A DNA stretch of 64,000 bases from assembly GCA_027924645.1 (NCBI GenBank), contig BSBN01000140.1, positions 14,948,501-15,012,500 of the forward strand, read 5' to 3'. The position numbers and the translations under genes were made by a program. A model generated the notes under the pieces. It was not told the origin of the DNA. It searched no databases and saw only the letters and a program-made list of their open reading frames with translations. The DNA comes from Cunninghamia lanceolata (Eukaryota; Streptophyta; Pinopsida; Cupressales; Cupressaceae). Below are positions 11,882-24,571 of this stretch, piece after piece; the stretch's first letter is position 1, and each line of letters begins with the position of its first letter.

Positions 11882-14800
11882 TTGAGGAGATCCAGGATGT
11901 TGTCATATAAGAAGGATAGTCTGAAGTTTGATGGAACCAACTTCTCTCTTTGGAAAGGTTGCATGAAATGTCACTTGGAGTGTATGGGAAAAGCATACTT
12001 GTCCATGGTCACAAAAGCATATGTACCTCCAAAGGGTGGTCCGACAACTCTAAATGAAATCACAGATGCTGAAAATAATCTGCGGACCAAAGAGGCTCTT
12101 CTAAGCACATTAACTGACTCAGAGCTCTCAAATGTTATTGACCTACCAACTGCCTATGAGATCTGGATTAAACTGGAACTTCTGCATGAAGGAGATGAGT
12201 ATGTTAAGAGTGCAAGGTTGCAGAGTCTCAAAGGGAAATTTGAAAGATTGAAGATGAGAGATGATGAAAATATTACTACCTTCATGCCAAGAGTAAATAA
12301 GCTGGTGTGTGGAATTAGGAATGCTGGTGGAGTTTTGGATGAAAATGAGATTGTTGGCAAAATTCTCAGATCCCTTCCTGCTACCTACAAAATCAAGGTT
12401 GCTGCCATTGATGAATTCAGAGCCCATACAACTGTCACAAGAGACCAATTGGTTGGCAAACTAGCTGCATTTGAAATGACAGAGTTTGGAGATGATCCCC
12501 CCAAGACTGAATCTGCATTCAAAGCTAGTGCCTCTATGAAAGGCAAACAAATATTTGATCTAGGAGAAAACTCTTCAAGGAAGCTGTCATGGTATGATCA
12601 AGCAAGAAGAGACATGGAAGAGGAAGAAGTAGAAACAACTCAACTTGAAGCCCTCATTACAAAAAGACTGCCAAGAGGATTCGGTAAGTATGAAGGAAAA
12701 TTGCCCTTTAAGTGTTTCAACTGCAATAAGATTGGTCATTTTGCCTCAAGATGTCCGGAAAGATCTACAAGGTCAAATTCTAACAGATAAAGGTTCCAAA
12801 AGAATTGTTATTATGTTCATGAAGAAGCTGATAATGAAGGAGTAATAGATGATGAATCAGAGATAGGAGACAAATCCAGAAATGAATGGGTGTTTATTGC
12901 CATCAAGGAAGAAGATCCAATATCCTCTGAATCTATCAATCATAAGGTTGAAGAAAGACCTTTGGCTGCTCAAGTTGAAGAAAAGGATGATTGGGTTATT
13001 GACAGTGGATGCTCTCACCATATGACAGGTGACAAGAACAAGTTCTTAGATTTGGAAAGGTATGAAGGAGGAGTGGTAAAGTTTGGTGATAATTCTACTG
13101 GTAGAATTAGAGGAAGAGGAACTATTTCTCTTAATGGAAGAAACAAAACTGGTAATGTGCTGTATGTTGAAGGTTTGAAGCACAATCTTCTCAGTGTTGG
13201 ACAGTTGGTGGACAAAGGGTATGATCTTTGATTCAAGGATGGAAAATGCAAAATCTTTGAAAGATCCAGAACAGAGATTGCATCTGGTACTCAAACTAAA
13301 GGTAATATCTTCCACTTGGTTGGTGCTAGTAAAAGTTGTTTGTTTGTTCAAATTGATCAGAGTTGGTTATGGCATAGAAGGATGTGTCATGTAAATTTTG
13401 ATAACATCATCAAGATAAGTAATACTCAAGTTGTAAGAGATCTTCCAAAATTGGTAAAACCTACAAACAGTTTGTGCAAAGAATGTCAGCTAGGTAAATA
13501 GAGAAAAGTCTCATTCAAAAGCAAGGATCAGTCCTCTACTGGATTATTAGAATTAGTTCATACTGATCTATGTGGTCTGACAAGAATCAAGAGTATGCAA
13601 GGTGATAGATATTTCATGTTATTGATTGATGATCATTCCCGGATGATGTGGGTTACCTTTCTGAAAGAGAAATCAGAAGCTTTTGAGAAATTCAAAATCT
13701 TCAAGGCTATGGTAGAGAATCAAACTGGATTGAAACTAAAATGTTTGAGGTCTGATAGAGGTGGTAAATTCACATTCGGTGAATTCATAGATTTTTGTGA
13801 GAAGCATGGTATAAAGAGACAATTATCTACCCCTAGGACTCCACAACAGAATGGAGTAGTAGAAAGAAGGAACCAAACCATCCAGGAAGCATCCAGGACA
13901 GTGATGATGGAAGCAAATGTTCCCCAGATGTTTTGGAGAGAAGCTGTCAGCACTGCAGTCTATACTCTTAATCGTGTTCAAATCATAAGCAATACTGGTA
14001 AGACTCCTTATGAACTTTGGTTTGGCATCTCTCCTACTGTGAGATATTTCAGGGTATTTGGTAGCAAATGTTACATTAAAAGAGATGAAGATCTAGGAAA
14101 GTTTGATGCTAGAAGTGATGAAGGAATTTTCTTGGGTTACTCCACTCAAAGCAAAGCATACTGGTGTTATAACAAGAGACTAAGAAAGATGATAGAAAGT
14201 ACAAATGTGAAGGTTGATGAGGGAATAGAGAAACCCTCAAGGTTTTATGAGTATGATCAAGATGATCAAGATCGTGTTCTGGTTCAAGGAGCTCAATTCT
14301 CTCCTGAAAGTCAGATTCAAACTGATCTGGTAAATCAGGAAGAAGAGATAGGTCTGAATGAGCCTGAACAAGAAACAGAAGTGCGAGAAACTCCCAAAGT
14401 TCCAAGGTATGTAAGACTGAACCACTGTGAAGATCAGATCATAGGTGACAAAAGCAAAGGTGTGCAAACTAGAAGGAAAATTGCTCAAAATTCAGATGAA
14501 TGTTGTCTGATTTCAAAGATTGAACCTAAGACAATAAATGAAGCCTGCAATGATGAAAATTGGACCAAAGCAATGGAGGAAGAGTTGATGCAAATTGAGA
14601 AAAATCACACTTGGGACCTTGTTTCTAGACCTAGTAACAAGAATGTGATTGGAACCAAATGGGTCTTCTGGAACAAATTAAATGAAGTTGGCGAAGTAAT
14701 CAGAAATAAAGCCAGATTAGTCTGCAAAGGCTACTCTCAAATAGAAGGGATTGATTTCGAGGAAACCTTTGCTCCGGTGGCAAGAATTGAAGTAGTCAAA

Positions 14801-16057
14801 CTATTTCTTGCATTTGCTACCTTCAAAGATTTCAAAGTGTATCAGATGGATGTCAAATCTGCTTTCCTGAATGGAGACTTAGAAGAAGAGGTGTACATTG
14901 AACAACCAGATGGATTTCAATTATCTGAGCATGTTGATATGGTCTGCAAATTAAAGAAGGCACTGTATGGTCTAAAGCAAGCCCCAAGAGCATGGTATGA
15001 GAGGCTGGACAAACATCTTTTAAAGATTGGTTTCAACAAAGGTACTACTGATAGTAACCTATATTTCAAAATTGATCATGAAAACATCTTGATTGTTGAA
15101 GTATTTGTTGATGATATCATCTTTGGAGGAAGAGATAGTATGTGTAAAACCTTTGCAAACCAAATGAAAAGTGAGTTTGAAATGTCAATGCTCAGTGAAA
15201 TGAATTTCTTCTTGGGTCTGCAAATTACTCAGACAAAGAAAGGAATATGTATCTCTCAGACCAAATATGTGAAAGAACTATTGAAGAAATTTGGAATGGA
15301 AGATTCAAAGCCAATGAACACTCCTATGGCTACCAGATGTAAGTTGAGCAAAGATGATGACTCTCCTAAGATAGATCAGACCAAGTACAAATCAATGATT
15401 GGACGATTATTGTATCTCACTCAAACTAGACCAGATATAATGCAGGTTGTTGGTCTTGTGGCGAGATTCTAGGCTGATCCCAGAGAATCTCATGTCATGG
15501 CAATCAAAAGAATTTTTAGGTACTTAAAAGGAACAATTGAGTATGGCCTATGGTATCCCAGAGATCATGACTTTTCTCTTCATGCATATACAGATGCCGA
15601 TTGGGCTGGAGATGTGGATGATAGGAAGAGTACAAGTGGAGGAGCATTCTTTCTGGGAAAAAGGTCAGTTTCTTGGCTAAGCAAGAAACAAGAGGCAATA
15701 TCCCTGTCTACAACAGAAGCAAAATACATTGCAGCAGCAGGTAGTTGCACTCAACTTTTGTGGATGAAGAAGATGCTAAGAGATATTCAAGTAGAATATA
15801 AGGAGCCTATCACAATTTTCTATGATAATTCAAGTGCAATAAATATTTCTAAGAATTCAGTATTGCATTCTAAGACCAAGCATATATCTATCAAATTTCA
15901 CTTTCTGAGAGAATAAGTGAACAAGGGTGAAGTCAGATTGGAGTATGTGCCCTCCAAAGATCATCTTGTAGATATTTTTACTAAACCTTTTCCCAAGGAC
16001 TCTTTTGAGTATCTCAAGGAGAAGTTAGGGGTCATGGCCCCTCCGGTGATGAACTAG
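11882..16057 (+). pseudogene. gag-pol: Copia gag-pol polyprotein of element G
   Basis: A single frame of about 1390 codons with only five stops (12788, 13229, 13499, 15470, 15914) and no frameshift. Domains in order: gag (KFDGTNFSLWKGCMKCHLE); CCHC knuckle CFNCNKIGHFASRC near 12715; copia protease WVIDSGCSHHMTG near 12990; pre-integrase HHCC region (WHRRMCHVN...CKECQLGK; the usual GH is CH); integrase core with [16 protein letters not shown] and NGVVERRN (D, D, E present); RT with [37 protein letters not shown] and [10 protein letters not shown]; RNase H with HAYTDADWAGD and KQEAISLSTTEAKYIAA. It would supply particle, protease, integrase and RT. The first codons are uncertain; 11882 is simply the first open position. 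The stops make it inactive, but it is the best kept pol here. Confidence 0.95.
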
Positions 16058-16135
16058 GATGCACTGATGTGCATCAGTCCGGTGGATATCATAGTCATAT
16101 CTTGTGATCCGGATTGATGATGGGGAGCTGCTACT

Positions 16136-16380
16136 AAGGGGGGGCAGCTGGTATGATTCTGATGTGTTAGAATTGTAACTATGAGCCCTTTGCCACTGAT
16201 GTCAAAGGGGGAGAGAAGACATGTGAAAAACAAGTGGTTGATGATCAAAGGGGGAGTAGTAAAGGAAGAGAAGACATGTGTAGAGTTGTTGTTGATAGGG
16301 GGAGCTATGACAGAGAGAAGAAGTTCTTATCTTGATATTTTTTCACATCATATGTTGCCATCAATGACAAAGGGGGAGAT
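16136..16380 (+). promoter_or_regulatory. Multiple polypurine tracts before the 3' LTR of G
   Basis: Five tracts of the AAAGGGGGAG type at about 16136-16144, 16204-16216, 16246-16255, 16295-16303 and 16369-16380. The last directly abuts the LTR and is the likely functional primer for plus-strand synthesis. The copies sit in a repeated context (GAGAAGACATGTG twice). Multiplied polypurine tracts are described for Sireviruses. Confidence 0.85.
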
Positions 16381-17629
16381 TGTTGCAAGTATGAGGAGAA
16401 CTAGTGTTGTCATTGATGTCAACATACTCATATTGCATTAATGAGAAAGATTGGATGTGCTGTGTGCTGAGGTTATTAAGGAAATCAGTCTCAATCAGGA
16501 ACAGTCAAGAATAGTGATGAGAAGAAGGCAAAAGTCCTCAATAGGTTGAGGATAAGAGGATGCAGTTTAAAGGGTTTGTAGATATGAGTCTTGAGATGTT
16601 CTAGTCAAGACTTCAGAGGTCCACATGAAGATCTGAAGAAGTTATGATCACTCTAGTAGAACCGGTTCCGGTAGGTGTTCAGTGGTGACAGAGTGTCATA
16701 GATTGGTCCAGTGAGATCCAGAATTACATTATCTCATTCTGTGGATTGGAGAGAGTGTTGAAGAAGTTCATGTGAAGTGATAACTAGATTTGTTCATGAT
16801 TTGGAGGACTGGAAGCACCTTTTAGATTATGACAGTGATGACAGACTATGTTCTTGAAGTTTCAAATGAAGAACAGAAGAATTCTAGTAAGCTAATAAAG
16901 TGCGGATGTTCTTGATGACTCAGGAAAGGTTTTGGTGATCTTTGGATCATGTACAATTCTTATCGGTGGTCCGCATTGAAGTTAGAGTTTGCACTTGCAG
17001 AATAACCATGGATATTGGTGTTGTTCCTGAGACTGGCCGATCGAATGTATTACACGTCTTGCGAATGATATTATAGATGTTTGCCGACTTAGATGATTGT
17101 TCCTAAGTTGATGCCTTGTATAAATAAGGGATTGTGAATTCATTTTAAAGTGTGTCTTGCGGTGATGAGAGTGGTATAGCAAAGAGAAGCATGAAAGGTA
17201 GAGCAGGAGTTTTTGGTCTTACATGGAACTGATCCAGGCATGGTAAAGATGTGAATCTCCAGTTTAAGTTTATAATACTTGTTACTTTGTAGACAGTGTG
17301 TCTCTTGTAGGTAGTGTGCCTCTTGTGAGCAATGTGCTCAGGTAGTGAGCCCTAATTGGCATGTGCCATCTATTTATCTTATTCTTCTAATAGAGAATAA
17401 TCCTTGGGTTAATCACCCCGTGGTTTTTCCCTTGATTGGGTTTTCCACATCAAAATCTTGGTGTCTCATGTGTTGATGTATATCTGCTCTAGTGTTTATG
17501 CTTTATGCTTTCATGAGTGAATAATTGATATGATATTAAATAACAAAGAGGATTTAAGTGTTTGAAATAGAAGCAAGTTTTTTACAACTGATTCACCCCC
17601 CCTCTAAGTTGTGTGCCCTAGATCTAATA
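16381..17629 (+). repeat. 3' LTR of element G
   Basis: Full-length partner of 10590-11839. TATA box near 17118. Its last bases are TA instead of CA. An apparent open frame at 17558-18076 begins inside this LTR and runs into the integrase of A; it is a junction artefact. Confidence 0.95.
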
Positions 17630-17634
17630 GGTGG

Positions 17635-18335
17635 AAGCCATACCAATGACTTATATCACAGGCAAACAAATATCCAAGTTTATTCTACACTATATCATTT
17701 GCATTATGGAGTTCCTCAAGCTATTGTCACAGATAATGGTCATCCCTTCAAGAATCAAGAGGTCAGAGATATTTGTAACAAGTTTCATATCCAACATCAA
17801 TTCTCTACCCCTTACTATCCTCAGAGCAATGGCCAAGCTAAAGCTTCTAATAAAACAATCATCAAAATTCTCAAAAAGATGGTCAATGAAGCTAGTCGGG
17901 ATTGGCATCTACAACTCCATCCTACATTATGCGCATATAGAACAAGTATTAGAACTCCCACTGGAACCACACCTTATGTTCTTTTGTATGGCATTGAAGC
18001 TATTTTACCTATTGAGGTTGAGATCCCCTCATTCCGAGTATCCTTACAACATACCATCTCAGAGGAAGAATATTGAGTATCCAGACTCCATGATCTTGAG
18101 CTTCTAGACAAACGGTGTCTTATAGCACTCAACCATTTCCAAGTCTATCAAAACCGTCTATGCCGCAACTACAACAAGAAAAATAGAGAACACATATTTC
18201 AAGTTGGAGATCTCATCCTTAAACAAAATCAAAATAATCAGCAACACCATGAGAAATAGGGCAAGTTTGAACCAAATTGGCTTGGTCCTTTCATCATCAT
18301 AGAAGTTTATCATCTCAAGAAGTTTTATCCTTGAA
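17635..18335 (+). pseudogene. Integrase, C-terminal half, of element A
   Basis: Continues from 10589: EAIPMTYITGKQISKF, then after a frameshift near 17700 HYGVPQAIVTDNGHPF (second catalytic aspartate) and STPYYPQSNGQAKASN. The third catalytic residue, glutamate in NGQAEASN, is lysine here. DWHLQLHPTLCAYRTSIRTPTG and LPIEVEIPS follow, then a decayed C-terminal region with FQVGDLILK and GKFEPNWLGPF to about 18335. Stops at 18074 and 18257. Even without the G insertion this integrase would be dead. Confidence 0.9.
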
Positions 18336-18358
18336 TCTCAGCTAAAAAAAAAATCTAT

Positions 18359-18503
18359 CCAATAGTGAAAACCACTTTGTGGCACTTTGGAGAACAAAAA
18401 AATAATAGTATAAGATAAATAATCCATCCTCTGGTGAAAACCTGGTAAAATAGGTGCCTTGGATAAGTACCATAGTGAAAACCTGGCAAACAGGCACTGT
18501 GTG
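18359..18503 (+). other. Cluster of three GTGAAAACC hairpins after pol of element A
   Basis: 18359-18390: outer CCAA/TTGG, inner CCAC-TTT-GTGG. 18426-18464: outer ATCC/GGAT, inner ACCT/AGGT. 18471-18503: inner CCTG-GCAAA-CAGG. Each has GTGAAAA just before the inner stem and GGCAC or GGTGCC at or after its 3' side. Element B has two related copies at the same place. Confidence 0.6.
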
Positions 18504-19051
18504 TAGTGACTAGCTTCCATTGTCTGCTTGGTTTGTTTGATCATCACTCTACCATATTTTTCCATCCTATCCCACATAGTCCATATCATAATCCACATTT
18601 CATCACAATAAATAGCCTTTCCATCTTTGCCTCTATCAATGCTAGATATCATATTTGAGACATTATTGTGATAATCATTTCTTTTGGCACCTTAGCATCT
18701 TGACCACATGCTTTCTCCATTGTCACTCCATAATAAACCTCATCCCACACTGGGGGCATTTGTTGAGTCTTCATTAGAAGTGGATACCACTATCTCTAGC
18801 TCATAACACATCAAACACTTTAGCTCACAATACAACAAACTTTCAACTTCAACGATAGCATTCATCCAACAACAAATGTGGAAAAAAATTTTGCAACAAG
18901 GATTCATATACTTGCAATCAATTCACACTCATCTAACATCCAAAAATCGTAAGACATCACCAACACAAACATTCGAGCAATCACGTTAGTCTTTCAACAT
19001 CACCCATCCAGCGTAATAAGCAAGAATTACATCCCAGCTCTATCATTAAAG

Positions 19052-19345
19052 CCTTGATCCCGTGGATATAGGGTATGTAGGAAATCTGAGATGCAAAGGA
19101 AGCACTCTGATTTAGGCTAAGACAATAGCCCCTTCTTTTCATCATCCATCTTTCATCTTTCTTCTAATCATCCTCTAATCTTTTATCTCACATTCTTCTA
19201 TCTTTCATCACACATATCATCAATGAAACCCAAAACTACATATTCATCATGTCTCATCTTCATCATAAATGTGCTTTGATCCCATGGATACAGGGTATGT
19301 AGGCAGTCTGGAATATGAAGGAAGTTTCCAGTACTCAAGCATAGA
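19052..19345 (+). repeat. Duplicated post-pol block of element A
   Basis: Copies at 19052-19100 and 19274-19345, about 220 bases apart, share a GATCCC-TGGATA-AGGGTATGTAGG core followed by TCTG and GAAGGA. Element B has one copy at 42450-42520. Conservation outside a reading frame in two element families suggests an RNA signal. Confidence 0.7.
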
Positions 19346-20519
19346 TGATCCACCCCATCTTCTTTATCTTCTTTCATCTTCCATCTTCTTCTCTTTGATC
19401 AGCTCAAGCAGGAAGCAAATTATGTGTATACTGAAAGCTCAAGCACTTTAACCAATCAAGAATGAGCCAAAAGCTATTTGTCCACATGCCTTACGCCAAC
19501 ATTTGCTATAGTATTTTATCAACATCTTTAGCCTTCAACACGATGCAGCTTTCCTCTTAACAAGGCGCCAACTTAAATCCATTTAAGAGCACCTAAATTT
19601 GGCAAGAGACTGTGATGACATTATCTTTTGTTTTATCTTTTTATTTATCTTTTGTCCCTTTTCTAGGCCTAATCAAGACTACCTTGATCCATTTATATCT
19701 TGGTATGTTGTGATGAAGTAAGGAATGGGGCATGGTCATATTGCTTTCGTATACCATGTTTACGGGATGATCTTATTCTTTTCCTATGCATATTGGTATC
19801 TTGTACGTGTTGGGATTAGCATCTTACATATCAATATATCTAGCATCTGAGAAGCTAAATAGTCTCTTATGCACTTGAGACTATTCTATGTCAAGACTAG
19901 CTCCATACATATAACTAGTAAGCTATCACTATGTTTAGTGGAGATAATCTCAAACCATTGCTTGTAGCATCAAAGTCCATCTCGAAACAGTAGCTGTTAT
20001 TCATATCTTGTGCATGTTGGCTCAACATCTTGACCTCATGTGTTCAAACAAGATTGTAGCATGCTAGTTCCACATTGGATATCTCAACACCTTAGTCTTC
20101 TATACCCTGGTGCATAACATCCACATGCTATATCAAACCTAAGAATTGTATTTCTTTTCATTTTGAGCAATTACTTAAAAAGTTTCCCATCATCCCATCT
20201 ATTCATCCCATTATTCCACCTACATAGTCCTCAACTAAGATCAATCATTTCCATCATCCTTTGTCCACATCTTGTATCCTGCAAAACAAGTGTGTTAGAC
20301 ATACATAAGTTCATCATATATCATCTCATTACAATCTATCTATATGCATAAGTCCATCCATATCATTACCATTTACATATTTGCATTGTCATCCCATTTC
20401 CATTCATATCATTTGCATAAACATCCATACATAATCCATGAAAATACAAAATACAACATGCATAACCATCAGAATACCAATAGTGCATCCACTACAACAA
20501 CATCTAGATCAGTAATACA

Positions 20520-20524
<5 letters not shown>

Positions 20525-20597
<73 letters not shown>
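20525..20597. repeat. (AT)n microsatellite
   Basis: About 36 uninterrupted AT units just beyond the 3' end of the antisense gene of element A. Its length in the assembly may not be reliable. Confidence 0.97.
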
Positions 20598-20599
<2 letters not shown>

Positions 20600-20687
20600 A
20601 GTGTCTACATATACAAGATGAGCCATAAAAGAATGTATGTACAATCAACTCTAGGCCTCATCATGATACAACATAAACAAGGTATCC

Positions 20688-22682
20688 CTAGTGACTACTG
20701 GCAGCTCCCTTGCCTTGACCACCACCACTAGGTCCTGCACCTGGCCTCCTATCTCTTAGTGGCCCCATCACTAAGGCTATTGATCGAGATCCACCTGATC
20801 TCTGTGAACTTGAAGCCCCCGACCTACTCCTGAAGCTAGGTTGCTTCTGCTCTGCTAGCACAGCCCCATAGTATAAGCCTCTATAGTACTCTACCTCACC
20901 TTGTACTCTCTGTAGCTCTACCTGTACCTATGTCACTAGTGTGGCCAAGTACATCATAGCCCTATCTATCCCTAGTGTAGCCACCACTCTATCCTGCTCA
21001 CTAGTCATCCCCTGTAACTGCTGCACAGTCGTATCTCTCTCCACCTACAAACCATCTCTCTTTGCTCTCATAGCCTGCACCAGTTGTACCACTATATCTC
21101 ACTCTAACCTCATCATCTACTCACTCTGTCTAGTTGCATCTCTCTCCCCTGTCACCCTAGCCAGTGCACCATCATCTTGTCCATCCCCAGCCTGCGCTCT
21201 CAACTGTAACTGAGCCTAGTATGTTTGAGCCTGAGCTCTCGCATGCCACAAGCTAATCACTGCCTGGTGTCTATCTATCTCCACCCTCCTCAATCTCATC
21301 TGTGCTCACTACCTTCATCTCCTCTCCTCTCTAATCCACCTCTGCAACTGCTAAATCCCAACATCATCACCCATCAATATCTACCCCTGAGGCTGTGCAA
21401 GTATCTGAGGCTATCTTAACATCTGTCCCTACATCTGTATCCCTAGTACTACTAGTAAAATAGCCTGTGCTAGTGGAGCTTGTCGTCACCTCCTTCTAAC
21501 CAGTCTCTTCATCCCTATCTCTCCAATCTCTCCAACCCTCATCAACTGAGTTGATCTAGATATCACCCAATATGCATCATAGTCTAGTAGAGTCCCTAGA
21601 TCTGCAAGACCCTATCCCCACTACCATACAACTGGCTGTAGCCCATCTCTCTCCGCTAAAGCCATGTCAACCACAACCTCTGGCCCCCAATCAAACTCCT
21701 CCTGCCAAGTCCTCCCAAAAATGGCATCCCCAACTGGTACTGCCTGTGGCAACCCAAACTGTCTCAAAACCCTCTCTAGAAAATAGTACTCTATAATGTA
21801 TATGCCGCATCCAAATATATATCTCACCTTCCTAGCATAGATAAGCTCCGCATCCTCCTCATCCCATCTCCTACATCCTAGCCATGGCTTCCATACAAAG
21901 CTATCCAAATCATCTAATCTCGTTCGCCAGTACACTACTCCTTGACGCTGTTACTATGTCAAAGCTCCTTTGTACATCCTAGCATAAGGGTCTGCTGCAG
22001 CTCTAGCCACCCATCCCTTTGGTCTCGTCACTGGGATATGCTCATAAGCCCACACATGCAAAACTGTAACTCCTACATACATACTCACTCTGAACATATA
22101 TGCGCAATCATGCAAGAAATGATAGAACTGTCCCAGCACACACTCCGCACATGCATATCTCATACCATAGGAGAACATCCCCTCCATCACTATCCACCAT
22201 CCTACTAGAAAGCCTCTCGCTTGTCTACCTCCCACTAGCCATCTGATGATAGCCACTACCACTCATTGTAGCCTGTCACATAGCTCCTCCATCCTTGCCA
22301 TTGGGATCTTAGAGCCCTCTACTACAATGTCAGGTGTCCTGAATAATCTCCTAAATGTAGCTGGACCCATGTTAGGATCATACTCAACTCAGTCCCTATC
22401 TATAGGAATCCACAGAATCCAAAACACATCCTCTAGTGTGATTGTAGCCTCTCCTGTCGACAACAAGAAAGAACTATGCTCGCTCATCCATCGCTCCAAC
22501 ATTTCCATCATCAGTCCTCGATGTTCCTTCACCAGCTGCAATCTCGACACATGCTCTAGCCTGAGGATCTCTAACACTAGCCACTCCTCTGCATCCAGCA
22601 ATCTCACCAATCACAAATCCCTAAGATGTGGCTCCCATGTTAACAAAGGTGGTAGTATATCCTGCATCATGTCGTTCATCAT
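20688..22682 (-). pseudogene. Antisense plant mobile domain (PMD) protein gene of element A
   Basis: Read on the minus strand, one frame runs from ATG at 22682 to TAG at 20688, 665 codons with scattered stops (first near residue 24) and no frameshift needed. PMD marks: GEATITLEDV (residues about 78-87), RGFLVGWWIVMEGM, VTVLHVWAYEHIPVT, YWRTRLDDL...WKPWLG, and ERVLRQFGLPQAVP near residue 306, a hallmark of MAIN/MAIL1-like PMD proteins. A long Gln/Arg/Glu-rich coiled-coil-like segment follows. The C-terminus has VEYYRGLYYGAVLAEQKQP and a Ser/Arg/Gly-rich tail. The antisense gene of element B is homologous along its whole length. Antisense extra genes are known in Tat-lineage elements, and PMDs are known in transposable elements. 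Its function here is unknown. Confidence 0.85.
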
Positions 22683-23681
22683 GTTAGTCACTTGTGCTAC
22701 GTAAATGTTATAACAATTTGATCATTTATTGCTATCCTGGCTTCTATCTACCATACGCGATTCATTTTACCATCTACACCTATCTTCTAATCAAAAGTGA
22801 CCTCTTTTACCATATGCGCTTATCTCTCAATCATATGTGACTTCTTCTGCTTATGCAATCACTGCTTGACCACCTACGAGCTAAACCTCTACATGCACCT
22901 AACTTTAGTCTATAAGCGAGCCATATCCCCTAAGTGAGCACTTTCTCTTTCTAGGTGAGCTATATTTCCCTATGCGCCTACTGTTTGCCCATAAGCGACT
23001 TATGTATATCCATATGCGTATTTTGCCTCTATATTGTCTAGCTAACTAAAAGCAACCTAGTTTTTCTATATATGACCAAGCCATGCCTAAAAGTGATCTA
23101 AACTATTGTAAGTGACCTATTTTCCTACACAAGGAACCGCAACTGCCTATCCTAAGACCTAGTCACTTATGGTGTGGTGTGTGCATTTATGACGCTTCTA
23201 GCTTATCAAAATCATGCTTTTAGCAAAAATTTTGATACATACTGGTATGCCTGATCCCTCGGGTTGCCCATGTGTCCTCACTCACTTGACATGATGATCT
23301 CTACACAAAATCACCATCTTGATAGCTCTCCAACTCTCATCGCACACCAACTCTAAGGAGCTCTCAATCTCTATCACTTTCTAAGCACAAATGAGCCTAT
23401 TTTCCCCTACCAAACCTATTTATAGCCCTATCCAAAACCCTAATTCTTCTATGCCAATGCCTATTTTCCTCTACATCATCCTATTTGTTCCCACCCAACC
23501 CTATTTTCTTTGTGTCAACCTTGTTTCTAGCCTTTCACCTATTGCGAGCCAACCCAGCCCTTCCTAGTTAGCCTGGCTTACCTCTTGAGGGGGCATCACC
23601 TGCCAGTTACACTAGGGCATAACCTTGTTATCCAACGCATATCATATCTTCTTTAACATAACATTGTATCGGACATTGTAT
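22683..23681 (-). other. Leader of the antisense gene in element A, with complementary motif array
   Basis: No reading frame. From about 22760 to 23210 the plus strand carries AAAAGTGACC, TAAGCGAC, TAAGTGAGC and similar, which on the minus strand read GGTCACTTTT, GTCGCTTA, GCTCACTTA. That is the same motif family as in the sense leader at 1370-1860 and 2750-3190. Further downstream lies a purine tract TTGAGGGGGCATC (about 23584-23596) that is also found in element B. Confidence 0.75.
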
Positions 23682-23696
23682 CAAAGAGGGGTAAAA
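23682..23696 (+). promoter_or_regulatory. Polypurine tract of element A
   Basis: CAAAGAGGGGTAAAA directly before the 3' LTR. The same site in element B reads CAAAGAGGGGCAAA. Confidence 0.9.
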
Positions 23697-24571
23697 TATA
23701 CACACCCAAAATTGACTCATTATCATTAGCAATTTAAACATCGCATAATCCATCATCTGCATTTGTTTAACACACTTGAGCAATATCCTTAACACATCTT
23801 TTTCTTCTATTAATTAAATAAATTTATATTTATTTAATTAATTCATTAGCCATTTCTTCTAAGCTATAATTAAACAATCTTTAACTATTTAATTATCTTC
23901 ATTCTATCTATTTTTAATTAAATAAATCTTATTTATTTAATTAAAAATTCCTTTCATAAAGCCACTTTCCAATTAATTAAATAAATTTTATTTATTTAAT
24001 TAATTTATCTTATTATTTATCTCATGAGCCGACATGTGTGCTTCTCTCATTTAAAAAGATAAGTGGTAGTACATCCTTTTATTTAATATCTTTCATATGT
24101 AGTACTTTTTATGTACACAAGCACACATAAGCCCTATCTTCCCACCACTTGTCATCTTCACATTCACTTATGCCTATCTTTCAATCTTAGCCATTCACAT
24201 AGCCACTGAATCTCCACTGTTGATTGATTTTGGTTGAGTTCTATATAAACACCTTCTCATTCCATACCTCACACAATCAAGCATTCATATAGTGTCTACA
24301 TTATCATCTTGAGCATATTGAGCATTTGAGCAACATAGCATCCATTGAGCTTTTACCATTATCATTTATCCATCATGGCAGCTTTTATCTTCATAATTGT
24401 TCATTGTTGAAGAAGCAATCCACATCATAAACAAGGAATCACACAATCTAGGTGATGTTGTGCTTGAATTGCATAATTTTGGTTTCATTTAGATTAGATT
24501 CTTTGATGATGGTAGGGTTAGGTTTTCATGGCTATGCTTGATCTTACTAACCTAATTTTTTACCTATCACA
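23697..24571 (+). repeat. 3' LTR of element A
   Basis: Starts TATACACACCC (the terminal TG is mutated) and ends ATCACA. Contains the intact TATA region CTATATAAAC at 24241-24250 and the 43-bp segment missing from the left LTR. Confidence 0.93.

Larger units (their letters stand above)
10590..17629 (+). mobile_element. Element G: Ty1/copia retrotransposon with near-complete gag-pol
   Basis: 7040 bp, flanked by a perfect TSD GGTGG (10585-10589 and 17630-17634). LTRs of about 1250 bp start TGTTGCAAG; the left ends TCTAACA, the right TCTAATA (one C-to-T change). PBS TGGTATCAGAGC follows the left LTR. One gag-pol frame (11882-16057) has integrase before RT, the copia order. Several polypurine tracts precede the right LTR, as reported for Sireviruses. 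The LTRs differ at about 35 of the first 520 aligned bases by my count, mostly transitions, so the insertion is old. Confidence 0.96.
18336..20687 (+). other. 3' non-coding region of element A between pol and the antisense gene
   Basis: Opens with an A-rich tract and three GTGAAAACC hairpins (18359-18390, 18426-18464, 18471-18503). Then follow two copies of a block also found after pol in element B (19052-19100 and 19274-19345; GATCCCRTGGATAYAGGGTA, then TGTAGG and TCTG). From about 19350 to 20520 the sequence is T- and C-rich with no frame I trust. An (AT)n tract lies at 20525-20597. Confidence 0.75.
460..24571 (+). mobile_element. Element A: Tat-like Ty3/gypsy retrotransposon, interrupted by copia element G
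   Basis: It is bounded by two LTRs (460-1288 and 23697-24571) and flanked by a perfect TSD, GTATG at 455-459 and 24572-24576. Order: LTR, PBS, about 2.4 kb leader, gag, protease, G-patch-like segment, RT, RNase H, second RNase H, integrase, 3' region, antisense PMD gene, polypurine tract, LTR. Copia element G sits in the integrase. About 17 kb remain after removing G, which is long for gypsy but normal for Tat/Ogre-type elements. The coding regions carry many stops and several frameshifts. The two LTRs differ by a few percent by eye, apart from one 43-bp deletion in the left copy. Confidence 0.93.

Noticed and set aside
17558..18076. 172-codon open frame spanning the G 3' LTR and the integrase of A
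   Set aside because: It starts inside the LTR of G and runs by chance into the integrase; the true frame of the integrase start differs.
20344..20628. 94-codon frame with an Ile/Tyr run
   Set aside because: It is a translation of the (AT)n repeat.
20941..22704. Several plus-strand frames of 60-150 codons
   Set aside because: They are shadows of the antisense PMD gene, whose frame is long, continuous and homologous to that of B.
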